Below are positions 56,098-64,000 of a stretch of DNA of 64,000 nt, piece after piece (position 1 is the first letter of the stretch; every line of letters starts with the position of its first letter). The translations under genes were made by a program, and so were the position numbers. The stretch comes from Methylibium sp. NZG (lineage in GTDB: Bacteria; Pseudomonadota; Gammaproteobacteria; Burkholderiales; Burkholderiaceae_C). Below the pieces are notes generated by a model, which saw only the letters and a program-made list of their open reading frames with translations, made no database searches and was not told where the DNA came from. The stretch lies in NCBI GenBank assembly GCA_001263235.1, contig LGRD01000031.1:62001-126000 (forward strand), given 5' to 3'.

Positions 56098-56700
56098 ATG
56101 ACCGGTTCGCAGATCGCCGCCGTCGCAGTGGCTGCGGTGCTGCTGTTCTGGGCGGTCGGCGCCTACAACCGGCTGATGCAGCTGCGCAACGCCATCCTGC
56201 GTCGGTTTGTGCCGCTGGCCGAACAGCTCGACGTTCGCCACGCACTGCTGACCCGGCAGCTCGACGCGTTGACCCCGCGGCTGCCCGAGCACGCCGACGC
56301 GGTGTCGGCCGTGCGCAGTGCGTGCTCGCAAGCGCAGGCGGCCGCCGCACTCGCCCGCGCCCACCCGGGTGCCACCGGTGCGTTGAACAGCCTGCGCCTG
56401 GCCGAAGACATCCTGCTCGATGCACGCACGCGGCTGCCGACCGAGCCGGCGGCGGTGGTTGAAGCGGTAGAAGCAGTAGAAGCGGCAGAAGCGGCAGAAG
56501 CCACGCACGAGGCGCATCAAGCGCTGGTCGAGCCTCCCTCACCAGACTTCGGCACGCAAATCGCCGCCGCCGAGCTGGCGCTGCAGTTTGCCCGTACGCG
56601 CTTCAATGACAGCGTGACGGAGTACAACCGGGCGGTGCAACAATTTCCCACCTGGGTGCTCGCGCGCCTGTTCGGCTTCAAGGCTGCGAGCACGTTGTAG
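56098..56700 (+). CDS. LemA family protein
   Basis: A 200-residue protein with an N-terminal membrane helix (about 5-22) and the LemA alpha-helical domain: YNRLMQLRNAI after the helix and a C-terminal RFNDSVTEYNRAVQQFPTWVLARLFGF, the family signature. The two halves are separated by an acidic VEAVEAVEAAEAAEA linker made by a 9-base tandem repeat, which is unusual. LemA proteins are membrane-associated and of unclear function, often next to M48 peptidases or TPM proteins. A gene for an unknown protein follows 13 bases later. Confidence 0.87.
   Translation: MTGSQIAAVAVAAVLLFWAVGAYNRLMQLRNAILRRFVPLAEQLDVRHALLTRQLDALTPRLPEHADAVSAVRSACSQAQAAAALARAHPGATGALNSLRLAEDILLDARTRLPTEPAAVVEAVEAVEAAEAAEATHEAHQALVEPPSPDFGTQIAAAELALQFARTRFNDSVTEYNRAVQQFPTWVLARLFGFKAASTL
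56461..56496 (+). repeat. Nine-base tandem repeat inside the LemA gene
   Basis: Four consecutive copies of a 9-base unit, GAAGCGGTA, GAAGCAGTA, GAAGCGGCA and GAAGCGGCA, followed by a partial fifth, encoding the EAV/EAA linker. Because the unit is three codons, copy-number change would lengthen or shorten the linker without a frameshift. Confidence 0.85.
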
Positions 56701-56713
56701 CGAAGGCTCAGAC

Positions 56714-57532
56714 ATGCTCCTGCCCCCGTCACCGCCCGGCGGCCGGCCCGAATCGCAGGGCGCGGCCAAGTCGGCGTTGGCAGCCGTCAACGACGCCGCC
56801 GGTCTGCACGCGGCCCTGCTGGCGCTGCTGGTGCCTGCGGGCAGCCGGCGGCCGGCGCTGGCGTGGCAGGTGGAGACGGCGGGCAACCCGCAAGCGCCTG
56901 CGCTGCGCGACGAGGTGATCGCGCTGGCGCCTGCCGAGCGCTTGCCTTGGTTCGAGAAGCTGCTGGTGCGCATGGCGCGCCAACCGTTGGGCGAACGCCA
57001 GTGGCTGATCGAAGCGGCGCGCCGCGTGGTGCGCGCGCGCGGCGCAGCGTGGCCGATCGACACGCTGCGCTGGCTGCTGATGCGGCAACGCCTGGGCGAA
57101 CACGGCGCCGTCGCGGGCCCGGCCGGCGCCGACGTGTCGTACTCGCAGTTGCCCGAAGAGGCGGTGTACGCGATCGCCCGCTACAGCGCCTTCCTCGCCC
57201 GCTTGGTGCCCAGCGCGACGATCGACCGAAACGGTCACGCGGGCTGGTATGCCGCGGTCATGGCGCCCTGGCTGGGCCGTGTGCCGGTGCCGCCTTGCGA
57301 CCCCGCGCCCGACGCGGACGCACTGGTGCAGGCGCTGCGCCAGTTGCAGGCCCTGCCGTGGCTGCAGCGGCCGGTGATCGCACGCACCTGGGTCAGCGCC
57401 GCATTGCAGCACAGCAGCGGCGGTCGCATGAGCCTGGACGCTGCCGACGCGCTGCGCATGAGTTGCACGCTGCTGGATTCCCCGATGCCGCCCGAACTGG
57501 CGGCCCACTACATTCAAGCCCCAACGCCGTGA
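56714..57532 (+). CDS. Hypothetical protein, partner of LemA
   Basis: A 272-residue helical protein without signal peptide or membrane segment. Segments such as LPWFEKLLVRMARQPLGERQWLIEAARRVV resemble the helical C-terminal extensions found on LemA-linked M48 peptidases in Burkholderiales, so it may be such a module standing alone without the peptidase; this is a weak inference. The gene starts 13 bases after lemA and ends 13 bases before the cytochrome gene. Confidence 0.6.
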   Translation: MLLPPSPPGGRPESQGAAKSALAAVNDAAGLHAALLALLVPAGSRRPALAWQVETAGNPQAPALRDEVIALAPAERLPWFEKLLVRMARQPLGERQWLIEAARRVVRARGAAWPIDTLRWLLMRQRLGEHGAVAGPAGADVSYSQLPEEAVYAIARYSAFLARLVPSATIDRNGHAGWYAAVMAPWLGRVPVPPCDPAPDADALVQALRQLQALPWLQRPVIARTWVSAALQHSSGGRMSLDAADALRMSCTLLDSPMPPELAAHYIQAPTP

Positions 57533-57545
57533 AGGAGATGTCTGA

Positions 57546-57911
57546 ATGAGCCCAACGATCAACGCCTGGCCGGCGAGCCTTCAAGCTGCCGCTGCAAAAG
57601 CCGCGGCGGGCACGCTCACGCTGCTGGTGCTCCTGGGCGCCGGCCCGGCTGCGAACGCACAAACGGCTGCCGCGCTGCACACCCGCAGCCTGGCCGCCAC
57701 CTGCGCCAGTTGCCACGGCACGAGTGGCCGCGCGGTCGACGGTGCGGCCGTGCCCGGCCTGGCCGGCCAGCCGGCGGCCTACATGGTCGAGCAGATGAAG
57801 GCCTTCAAGAGCGGCGCGCGCGCGGCCACGGTGATGCACCAGATCGCCAAGGGCTACAGCGACGCGCAGATCGAGCAGATGGCGGCCTACTTTGCCGCAC
57901 AGAAGAAGTGA
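57546..57911 (+). CDS. Periplasmic class I c-type cytochrome
   Basis: A 121-residue exported cytochrome: signal peptide to about residue 38 (PAANA), one haem site CASCH (Cys53, Cys56, His57) and a distal Met97 in ATVMHQIAKGYSD, the pattern of small cytochrome c553/FccA-like subunits. AAGGAGATG precedes it. The flavoprotein gene starts eight bases after its stop, so the two products are likely subunits or redox partners in sulfide oxidation. Confidence 0.92.
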   Translation: MSPTINAWPASLQAAAAKAAAGTLTLLVLLGAGPAANAQTAAALHTRSLAATCASCHGTSGRAVDGAAVPGLAGQPAAYMVEQMKAFKSGARAATVMHQIAKGYSDAQIEQMAAYFAAQKK

Positions 57912-57919
57912 GGCCGGTG

Positions 57920-59212
57920 ATGACGCTGCAACGACGTGAACTTCTCAAAGCCAGCGGCCTGGGCGCCAGCCTCGGCCTGATGGGCCTGACCGGCTGCGCG
58001 ATGAACAAGGTCGGCACGCCCGACAAGGCCCGCGTGCTGGTGGTGGGCGGCGGCTACGGCGGCGCCACGGCGGCCAAGTACGTGCGCATGCTGTCAGACT
58101 ACAAAATCGACGTGGTGCTGGTGGAGCCGAGCGCCTCGTTCGTCTCGTGCCCCATCTCCAACCTGGTGATCGGCGGCAGCCGAGTCATCGGCGACCTGAC
58201 CGTGCCGTACACCTCGCTCGGCAAGGCGCACGGCGTGACGGTGGTGAAGGACATGGTCGCCAGCATCGACACCACCAAGAAGACCGCGATGCTGGCCGGC
58301 GGCGGCAGCATCCGCTACGACAAGCTGGTGCTCTCGCCCGGCGTCGACCTGATGTGGGACAGCGTGGCCGGCCTGAAGGATGCGAACGCGCAGGGCCGCA
58401 TCCTGCAGGCGTGGAAGGCCGGGGCGGAGACGGTGGCGCTGCGAAAGCAACTCGAAGCGATGCCCGACGGCGGCGTCTACGCCATCACCGTGCCCGAGGC
58501 GCCCTACCGCTGCCCGCCCGGCCCGTACGAGCGCGCCTGCCAGGTGGCGAGCTACTTCAGCGTCGCCAAGCCGAAGAGCAAAGTGCTGATCCTCGACGCC
58601 AACCCCGACGTCACCTCCAAGGGCGCCCTCTTCAAGAAGGTGTGGGCCGAACAGTACAAGGGCATGGTCGAATTCCGCGGCCAGCACAAGGCGACTGCGG
58701 TGGACGCGCGCACCAACACCGTCAAGTTCGAAGTGCAAGACGACGTGAAGGCCGATGTGCTCAACGTGCTGCCGCCGATGCGCGCCGGTTCGATCGCGGT
58801 GCAGACCGGCTTGGCCAACGCGAACGCCCGCTGGTGCGGCGTGAACTACCTGAACTTCGAATCGACGGTGGCCAAAGACGTGCACGTGCTCGGCGACTCG
58901 ATCCAGATCGCCCCTGCCATGCCCAAGAGCGGCCACATGGCCAACAGCCACGCCAAGGTGGCGGCGGCCGCCATCGTGGCCGAGCTGAGCGGCTGGGAGA
59001 TCAATGCGGCGCCGATGCTCAACAACACTTGCTACAGCTTCGTCGACGTGAAGAATGTGATCCACGTAGCCAGCGTGCACGAGTACGTGGCGGCCGAGAA
59101 GACGTTCAAGACGGTGGCAGGCTCGGGCGGGCTGTCGACCGCACCGAACGAGCTCGAAGGCGCGTATGCGTGGAGTTGGGCGAGGACGATCTGGGCGGAT
59201 GCGCTGGGGTGA
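57920..59212 (+). CDS. fccB: Flavocytochrome c sulfide dehydrogenase flavoprotein-like subunit
   Basis: A 430-residue FAD protein with a twin-arginine signal (QRRELLKASG) and a possible lipobox (LTGC, Cys26). The FAD motif VLVVGGGYGGATAAKY is at 39-54. Cys77 in SFVSCPISN matches the position of covalent FAD attachment in FccB, and Cys198 (PYRCPPGPYERAC) and a Cys in NNTCYSF near 365 fit the redox-active pair that oxidises sulfide. The FCSD C-terminal domain is intact. With the adjacent cytochrome it would pass electrons from sulfide, or a related thiol, to the periplasmic cytochrome pool. Confidence 0.88.
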   Translation: MTLQRRELLKASGLGASLGLMGLTGCAMNKVGTPDKARVLVVGGGYGGATAAKYVRMLSDYKIDVVLVEPSASFVSCPISNLVIGGSRVIGDLTVPYTSLGKAHGVTVVKDMVASIDTTKKTAMLAGGGSIRYDKLVLSPGVDLMWDSVAGLKDANAQGRILQAWKAGAETVALRKQLEAMPDGGVYAITVPEAPYRCPPGPYERACQVASYFSVAKPKSKVLILDANPDVTSKGALFKKVWAEQYKGMVEFRGQHKATAVDARTNTVKFEVQDDVKADVLNVLPPMRAGSIAVQTGLANANARWCGVNYLNFESTVAKDVHVLGDSIQIAPAMPKSGHMANSHAKVAAAAIVAELSGWEINAAPMLNNTCYSFVDVKNVIHVASVHEYVAAEKTFKTVAGSGGLSTAPNELEGAYAWSWARTIWADALG

Positions 59213-59262
59213 CGCACTGGGGATGCGTGCAATATTAAAGTAGAACATTACAATTGCGGGCC

Positions 59263-60435
59263 ATGTCGGTCCGCCCACCCATCCCACGCGCCATGAGCGC
59301 CACGCTGCTGTCGCGCTTGCAGCAGTACCCTGTCGTCACCGTCACCGGCCCGCGCCAATCGGGCAAGACCACGCTGTGCCGCACGACCTGCGCCGACAAG
59401 CCCTACGCCAACCTCGAGCGGCCCGACACGCGCGAGCGCGCGCTGTCCGACCCCGCCGGCTTCCTGGCCGGCTTTCCCGACGGGGCGGTGCTGGACGAGG
59501 TGCAGCGCACGCCTGAACTCCTGTCGTGGCTGCAGGCCGACGTGGACGAGCGCCCCGGCGCCGGCCGATGGGTGCTGACCGGCAGCCACAACTTCGAGTT
59601 GATGCGCAGCATCAGCCAGTCGCTGGCGGGGCGCACGGCGTTGCTGCACCTGTGGCCGCTGTCGTTGGCCGAACTGGCCGCGGTCGGCGTCACGCCAAAG
59701 GCGGCGGGCATGGACACGCTGTTGTTCACCGGCGGCTACCCGCGCCTGCACGCCGACGCGCTGGACCCTTCGGTGGCGCTGGGCGACTACTTCGCCACCT
59801 ATGTCGAACGCGACCTGCGGCAACTGGTGGAGCTGCGCCAGCTCGACACCTTTCGCCGCTACGTGCGCCTGGCGGCCGGCCGAGTCGGTCAGTTGCTCAA
59901 CCTGTCCGCCCTGGCCGCAGACGCTGGCGTGAGCGCCCCCACGTCACAAGCCTGGATGTCGCTGCTGGAGGCCAGCTACATCGTGCACCGCCTGCCGCCC
60001 TGGCACGCCAACCTGGGCAAGCGGCTGGTCAAACAAGCCAAGCTGTACTTTTGCGACGTGGGCCTGGCGGCGTGGTTGCTCGGCGTGCGCGAGGCAGGTC
60101 AGCTCGCCAGCCACCCGCTGCGCGGCGCCTTGTTCGAGAACCTCGTGGTCAACGAGTTCGCCAAACACGCGCTGAACCAGGGCCTGCGCCCGAACCTGCA
60201 CTTCTTTCGCGACAGCGGCGGGCTGGAGGTCGACCTGCTGGTCGAGTACGGCCTGCCGCCCGGTGAAATTGGGTTGGTTGAAATCAAGTCGGGGCAGACG
60301 GTACAGCGCGAGTGGCTGGCCGCCATGAACAAAGTTGCCATGCTGCTCGGCCCCCGCGCCACGCGGCGCATGCTGGTGCATGGGGGCTCGATGGCCGGCC
60401 AGTGGGATCAGGTCGAGCTGGTCGGGTTGGGCTGA
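59263..60435 (+). CDS. DUF4143 AAA ATPase
   Basis: A 390-residue protein with an N-terminal AAA domain (Walker A GPRQSGKTT near 30; AVLDEVQRTPELL Walker B) and a C-terminal DUF4143 domain with DSGGLEVDLLVE, a PD-(D/E)XK-like strand, and VEIKSGQT. Such proteins are common stand-alone genes of unknown role, often with patchy distribution. ATG 59263 was chosen; 59293 is possible. The upstream 40 bases are A+T-rich and probably hold its promoter. Confidence 0.88.
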   Translation: MSVRPPIPRAMSATLLSRLQQYPVVTVTGPRQSGKTTLCRTTCADKPYANLERPDTRERALSDPAGFLAGFPDGAVLDEVQRTPELLSWLQADVDERPGAGRWVLTGSHNFELMRSISQSLAGRTALLHLWPLSLAELAAVGVTPKAAGMDTLLFTGGYPRLHADALDPSVALGDYFATYVERDLRQLVELRQLDTFRRYVRLAAGRVGQLLNLSALAADAGVSAPTSQAWMSLLEASYIVHRLPPWHANLGKRLVKQAKLYFCDVGLAAWLLGVREAGQLASHPLRGALFENLVVNEFAKHALNQGLRPNLHFFRDSGGLEVDLLVEYGLPPGEIGLVEIKSGQTVQREWLAAMNKVAMLLGPRATRRMLVHGGSMAGQWDQVELVGLG

Positions 60436-60519
60436 GGCTGCCGAACTGCCGCTGGCTGCCAGATGCCGTCGCCCGGCGCCGCCGCGCACACCCGCCGCGC
60501 CGGCAGCGCCGGCTCAGCA

Positions 60520-63500
60520 TCAAAGCATCGTTGAGGGCATCACCAGGTCGGACCGTTGGGGCATGGGCAAGATCGTTGCCCGTCCGCCTTCGAACCCGCT
60601 GGTCGATGCGGCCGTGAACGCCGCCATCGCACTCAACAGCCCCTGCACCTCTGACGCCAACACCTTGCTGCCGTCGCCGAGCCGGAACTCCTCGATCTGG
60701 TTGGCGCTGGACACGTACCAGTTGTTGATCGTGAGCTTGTCGGTTTGCCCGGTGACGCTCAGCTCCAGGTGGTTGCCGTTCTTCACGAACTTGAGCTGAC
60801 TCTTGGTGATGCCGGCGAACAGGTCCACATGGTCCAGCGCGCCGCCCGAATCCGTGAGTGTGTCTAGGCCCGAACCGGTGCCCCAACGGTAGGTGTCGTT
60901 CGAGGCCGTGGAGGTGTCGCTGAAGGTGTCGTTGCCGGCCGCGCCATCGTAGGTGTCGTCGCCCGCCGCGCCTCCCAGCACGTTGGCGCCGGAGTTGCCG
61001 GTCAGCACGTTGTTCAGCGTGTTGCCGGTGCCATTGATGGCGGTGGTTCCGGTGAGGGTGAGGTTCTCGACGTTGCTATCCAGGGTCAGGGTGACGACCG
61101 ATTGCACGGTGTCGGTGCCCTCGTTGACGGCCTCGGTCACCACGTCGGTCGCGACGTTGACGACATAGATGTCATTGCCCGCGCCGCCCACCATCGTGTC
61201 GTTGCCCAGCCCACCATCGAGCAAGTCGTTGCCGGCGGCACCGGTCAGCGTGTTGTTGGCACTGTTGCCGGTGAGCAGGTTGTCGAGCGTGTTGCCGGTA
61301 GCGTTGATGGTGCTGGTGCCGGTGAGCGCGAGGTTCTCGACGTTGCTGCCCAGCGTGAGGGTCACTCCGGACTGCACGGTGTCGATGCCTTCGTTGGCCA
61401 GTTCCGTGACCACGTCGGTGCCGATGTTGACGACGTAGGTGTCGTTGCCGGCACCGCCGAGCATGGTGTCGTTGCCCGTGCCGCCGTTTAGCGTGTCGTT
61501 GCCGGCAGCGCCCGTCAGCGTGTTGTTGGCGCTGTTGCCGGTGAGCAGGTTGTCGAGCGTGTTGCCAGTGGCGTTGATGGCGGTGGTGCCGGTGAGGGTG
61601 AGGTTCTCGAGGTTGGCGGCCAGCGTGTAGGTCACGCCGGATTGCACCAGGTCCGCGCCTTCGGCGGCCAGCTCGGTCACGACATCGCCGGAGTTGTCGA
61701 CCACGTAGGTGTCGTTGCCCGCGCCGCCAGCCATAGTGTCGGCACCGGTGCCGCCGCTCAGGGTGTTGGCGGCGCTGTTGCCAGTGAGCACGTTGCTCTG
61801 GGTGTTGCCGGTGGCGTTGATCGCGCCCGCGCCGGTGAGCACCAGGTTTTCGACGTTGGTGGTCAAGGTCAGGGTCACGGCAGACTGCACGGTGTCCGTA
61901 CCTCCGTTGGCCGCCTCGGTGATCACATCGGTAGCGGCGTTGACGGTGTAGGTGTCGTTGCCGGCACCGCCCACCATCGTGTCATTGCCCAGGCCGCCGT
62001 CGAGCGTGTCGTTGCCGGCCGCGCCGGTGAGGGTGTTGTTGGCGCTGTTGCCCGTGAGCACGTTATCCAGGGTGTTGCCAGTGCCACTGATGGCCGTGGC
62101 TCCCGCTAGGGTCAAATTCTCGACATTGTTGGCGAGCGTCAACGTTACTGACGACAGAACAGAGTCGATTCCTTCACCGGCAGCCTCGGTTACGACGTCT
62201 GTGCCGATGTTCACCACAAAAGTGTCGTTGCCTGTGCCACCAATCATTAAGTCGTTGCTGGCCCCACCGTCGAGTGTGTCATTGCCTGCCGCGCCCGTGA
62301 GCGTGTTGCTTGCACCATTGCCGGTCAACGCGTTGTCAGACGTGTTGCCCGTACCGCTAATGGCGACAACCCCGGTCAAGGTAAGGTTCTCGATGTTGGC
62401 TCCCAACGTGTAGGTCACGGAACTGCCAATGCTGTCCACGCCATCGCTTGCAAGTTCGGTGACAGTGTCACCGGCGTCATCGACCGTGTAGACGTCGTTG
62501 CCGCCGCCGCCGACCAGCGAGTCTTTGCCGACCCCGCCATCCAACGTGTCATTGCCCAGGCCGCCATCGATCTGGTCGTTGCCCGCACCTCCAGTCAAGG
62601 TGTCGTCCCCGCCAAGCCCTTGGATGGTGTCGTTGCCAGCCAGACCCGCAAGGTTGTCAGCGCTCGCCGTTCCGATGAACTCCTGACCTGGTGGAATCAG
62701 TGACTGAGCGACGATGGCGGCTACATCCCACACCGTGCCGTCAGCGAACGTGACCCGGTTTACCGCCATGGCGCCCGCGCTCGCCACGGCAGTGAAGAAG
62801 CCGCTGATTCGCACCTGGTCGAAGGTGCCTGCGATCTTGATGACCGCATCACCCGTGGCGGCGTCATTGGTGACGGTTACCTCGCTGGCCAGGACCCCTG
62901 GCTTGAACTGCAAAGTGCTGCCCAAGGCAGTGGCCGCCGTGCCCCCATTCACGCGGTCTTGTCCGTCGCCTCGGCCAAATTGGAAGACGTTGTCACCGTC
63001 GCCTCCATTCAAGATGTCCACGCCGGCTCCACCGTCCAGCGTGTCGTTGCCGGCCCCGCCGTCCAATGTGTCGCCGCCGGCACCGCCTGCCAGAGAGTTG
63101 TTGGCGTTGTTTCCGGTGAGGGTGTTGTCCAGTGCGTTGCCGGTGCCACCAATGGTGCCGGTCCCGGTCAGGGTGAGGTTCTCTACGTTCTCTTCGAGCG
63201 ACCAACTGACCATGCTCACCACCGTGTCGTTTCCGGCACCTGAGCCTTCGATCACACGGTCCATGGAACTGTCGACGACGTACATGTCGTTTCCAACACC
63301 GCCCTGCAAGACATCATCTCCCGTGCCACCGTCAAGATGGTCGTTTCCCGCTCCGCCTTCAAGTAGGTCGTCCCCACTCAGCCCGCGCAGGGTGTCGTCG
63401 CCATCGAGCCCAACCAAGCTGTTGGCTGCCGAATTGCCAACAAGGGTGTCGTTGGCAGTGGTCCCAACCACCGTGGCCCAGTCGTCCGCCATTTGCTGCA

Positions 63501-64000
63501 GGTTTGCCGCGCTCCAGACCAGTCCGTCCTGGAACTGCACCGACTCGATGGCAAAGCCGGCATTAAGGTACCAACGAATGCTCAACTTGTCGTCGGTTCC
63601 ACGGATAGAAAGGAGAATGTCCGTTTCGTTTCGTGTGACCTCAACATCGCTGCTCGTCACGCCGGCGCCAAGCAAGATGCGGTCTGCTCCACCGTTGACA
63701 CGATTGTAGTCGGCGATCACGTCACGGCCCGAGCCTCTGCCAAACACGTAAGTATCATTGCCGACGCCGCCGTACAGCCAGTCGTCCCCGCGACCGCCGT
63801 CCAAGGTGTCATTGCCGCTATCGCCAATGAGTTCATCGTTGCCGTCGAACCCCATAAGGCTGTCGTCGCCCCCAAGGCCCTCGATTCGATCCGCCTGGGA
63901 CGCGCCGGCAAGGCTGTCATTGAAGTCGCTTCCGTACATCTCACCACCGGGATGATCTGCGTAATATCTCGCCAACAAATCAGCCTTGTTCCAAATGGTA
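60520..64000 (-). CDS. Giant RTX (haemolysin-type calcium-binding repeat) protein, C-terminal part
   Basis: The frame is open at the right edge of the window, so at least 1159 residues are the C-terminal part of a larger protein. It contains many GGxGNDxL calcium-binding nonapeptides arranged in blocks, two haemolysin-related (HCBP) domains (around DKLSIRWYLNAGF and GQTDKLTINNWYV) and a final 60 residues without repeats, as expected for a type I secretion signal. It is probably a secreted adhesin or toxin. The catalytic or adhesive N-terminus and the type I exporter genes are not in the window. No terminator with a T-run is evident after its stop. Confidence 0.92.
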   Translation of the reverse strand, partial: TIWNKADLLARYYADHPGGEMYGSDFNDSLAGASQADRIEGLGGDDSLMGFDGNDELIGDSGNDTLDGGRGDDWLYGGVGNDTYVFGRGSGRDVIADYNRVNGGADRILLGAGVTSSDVEVTRNETDILLSIRGTDDKLSIRWYLNAGFAIESVQFQDGLVWSAANLQQMADDWATVVGTTANDTLVGNSAANSLVGLDGDDTLRGLSGDDLLEGGAGNDHLDGGTGDDVLQGGVGNDMYVVDSSMDRVIEGSGAGNDTVVSMVSWSLEENVENLTLTGTGTIGGTGNALDNTLTGNNANNSLAGGAGGDTLDGGAGNDTLDGGAGVDILNGGDGDNVFQFGRGDGQDRVNGGTAATALGSTLQFKPGVLASEVTVTNDAATGDAVIKIAGTFDQVRISGFFTAVASAGAMAVNRVTFADGTVWDVAAIVAQSLIPPGQEFIGTASADNLAGLAGNDTIQGLGGDDTLTGGAGNDQIDGGLGNDTLDGGVGKDSLVGGGGNDVYTVDDAGDTVTELASDGVDSIGSSVTYTLGANIENLTLTGVVAISGTGNTSDNALTGNGASNTLTGAAGNDTLDGGASNDLMIGGTGNDTFVVNIGTDVVTEAAGEGIDSVLSSVTLTLANNVENLTLAGATAISGTGNTLDNVLTGNSANNTLTGAAGNDTLDGGLGNDTMVGGAGNDTYTVNAATDVITEAANGGTDTVQSAVTLTLTTNVENLVLTGAGAINATGNTQSNVLTGNSAANTLSGGTGADTMAGGAGNDTYVVDNSGDVVTELAAEGADLVQSGVTYTLAANLENLTLTGTTAINATGNTLDNLLTGNSANNTLTGAAGNDTLNGGTGNDTMLGGAGNDTYVVNIGTDVVTELANEGIDTVQSGVTLTLGSNVENLALTGTSTINATGNTLDNLLTGNSANNTLTGAAGNDLLDGGLGNDTMVGGAGNDIYVVNVATDVVTEAVNEGTDTVQSVVTLTLDSNVENLTLTGTTAINGTGNTLNNVLTGNSGANVLGGAAGDDTYDGAAGNDTFSDTSTASNDTYRWGTGSGLDTLTDSGGALDHVDLFAGITKSQLKFVKNGNHLELSVTGQTDKLTINNWYVSSANQIEEFRLGDGSKVLASEVQGLLSAMAAFTAASTSGFEGGRATILPMPQRSDLVMPSTML
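61061..62384 (-). repeat. 270-bp tandem repeats in the RTX gene
   Basis: A recurring marker (AGGTTCTCGA or variant on the plus strand, encoding VENL) occurs at 61061, 61331, 61601, 61844, 62114 and 62384. Spacing is 270, 270, 243, 270 and 270 bases, so five 90- or 81-residue units follow each other; the short one lacks exactly one nonapeptide (27 bases). Each unit holds a beta segment, then two to three RTX nonapeptides, then a TVQSxVTxTL segment. Confidence 0.9.

Noticed and set aside
60499-60513. GCCGGC/GCCGGC hairpin after the RTX stop
   Set aside because: Short self-complementary stem without a T-run; not a credible terminator.
61061-62384. CRISPR-like regular spacing
   Set aside because: The regular repeats are 270 bp coding units of an RTX protein, not short direct repeats with spacers.

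Overview
The window is 64 kb of G+C-rich chromosome with densely packed genes, short intergenic gaps, many ATGA or GTGA overlaps and frequent GTG/TTG starts. Gene content (DUF1840 protein, birA next to a SPOR protein, murU/pepP/ubiH, a fructose-type ABC operon, flavocytochrome c-like pair, LemA, topB with a Lys/Ala-rich tail) fits a betaproteobacterium of the order Burkholderiales (Comamonadaceae/Sphaerotilaceae-like). This is inferred from gene content by eye; no rRNA gene is present to confirm it. No tRNA, CRISPR array, insertion sequence or prophage was seen.

Layout. 1-4.5 kb: the end of a PaaK-like ligase, then two overlapping cyclic-di-GMP genes (HD-GYP; PAS-GGDEF-EAL). 4.6-10.5 kb: two small orphan genes, DUF1840, a PEBP protein, then a same-strand run of histidine phosphatase, D-threonine aldolase-like enzyme, TIM-barrel isomerase and Gfo/Idh/MocA oxidoreductase. 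10.5-13.4 kb: an accessory patch, partly A+T-richer, with an orphan membrane protein, a lipoprotein, a ParE-type toxin-antitoxin pair, and VOC and GFA proteins. 13.5-19.6 kb: PhnD-like binding protein, topB, a eukaryote-like SET-domain methyltransferase divergent from topB, birA and a SPOR protein.

19.5-24.7 kb: two tandem secreted S8 proteases with Gly-rich C-terminal sorting tails, preceded by a small lipoprotein that resembles a stand-alone S8 propeptide; then a BrnT-type toxin-antitoxin pair whose toxin lacks a start codon. 24.7-31.4 kb: gapA and tkt, divergent from speD-murU-membrane protein-pepP. 31.4-38.6 kb: a minus-strand stress/polyamine operon (SPFH-SHOCT, DUF4178, DUF350, membrane-bound aminopropyltransferase, FAD amine oxidase) with a VapBC module inserted in the middle. 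38.7-43.8 kb: ubiH, a second stand-alone propeptide-like secreted protein, and a third S8 protease, a large lipoprotein with a PA domain.

43.9-51.5 kb: a fructose-type sugar uptake operon (frcBCA, FucU/RbsD mutarotase, ROK regulator, pgm) divergent from a fructokinase. 51.6-60.4 kb: AEC transporter, proA, TetR/VOC divergent pair, queC, LemA and partner, a cytochrome c plus FCSD-type flavoprotein, and a DUF4143 ATPase. 60.5-64 kb: the C-terminal part of a giant RTX protein with near-perfect 270-bp tandem repeats, running off the right edge.

The two most unusual themes are (i) stand-alone propeptide-like proteins placed immediately upstream of S8 proteases, seen twice at independent loci, and (ii) the SPFH/DUF350/DUF4178/polyamine operon with a self-regulated VapBC cassette inside it.
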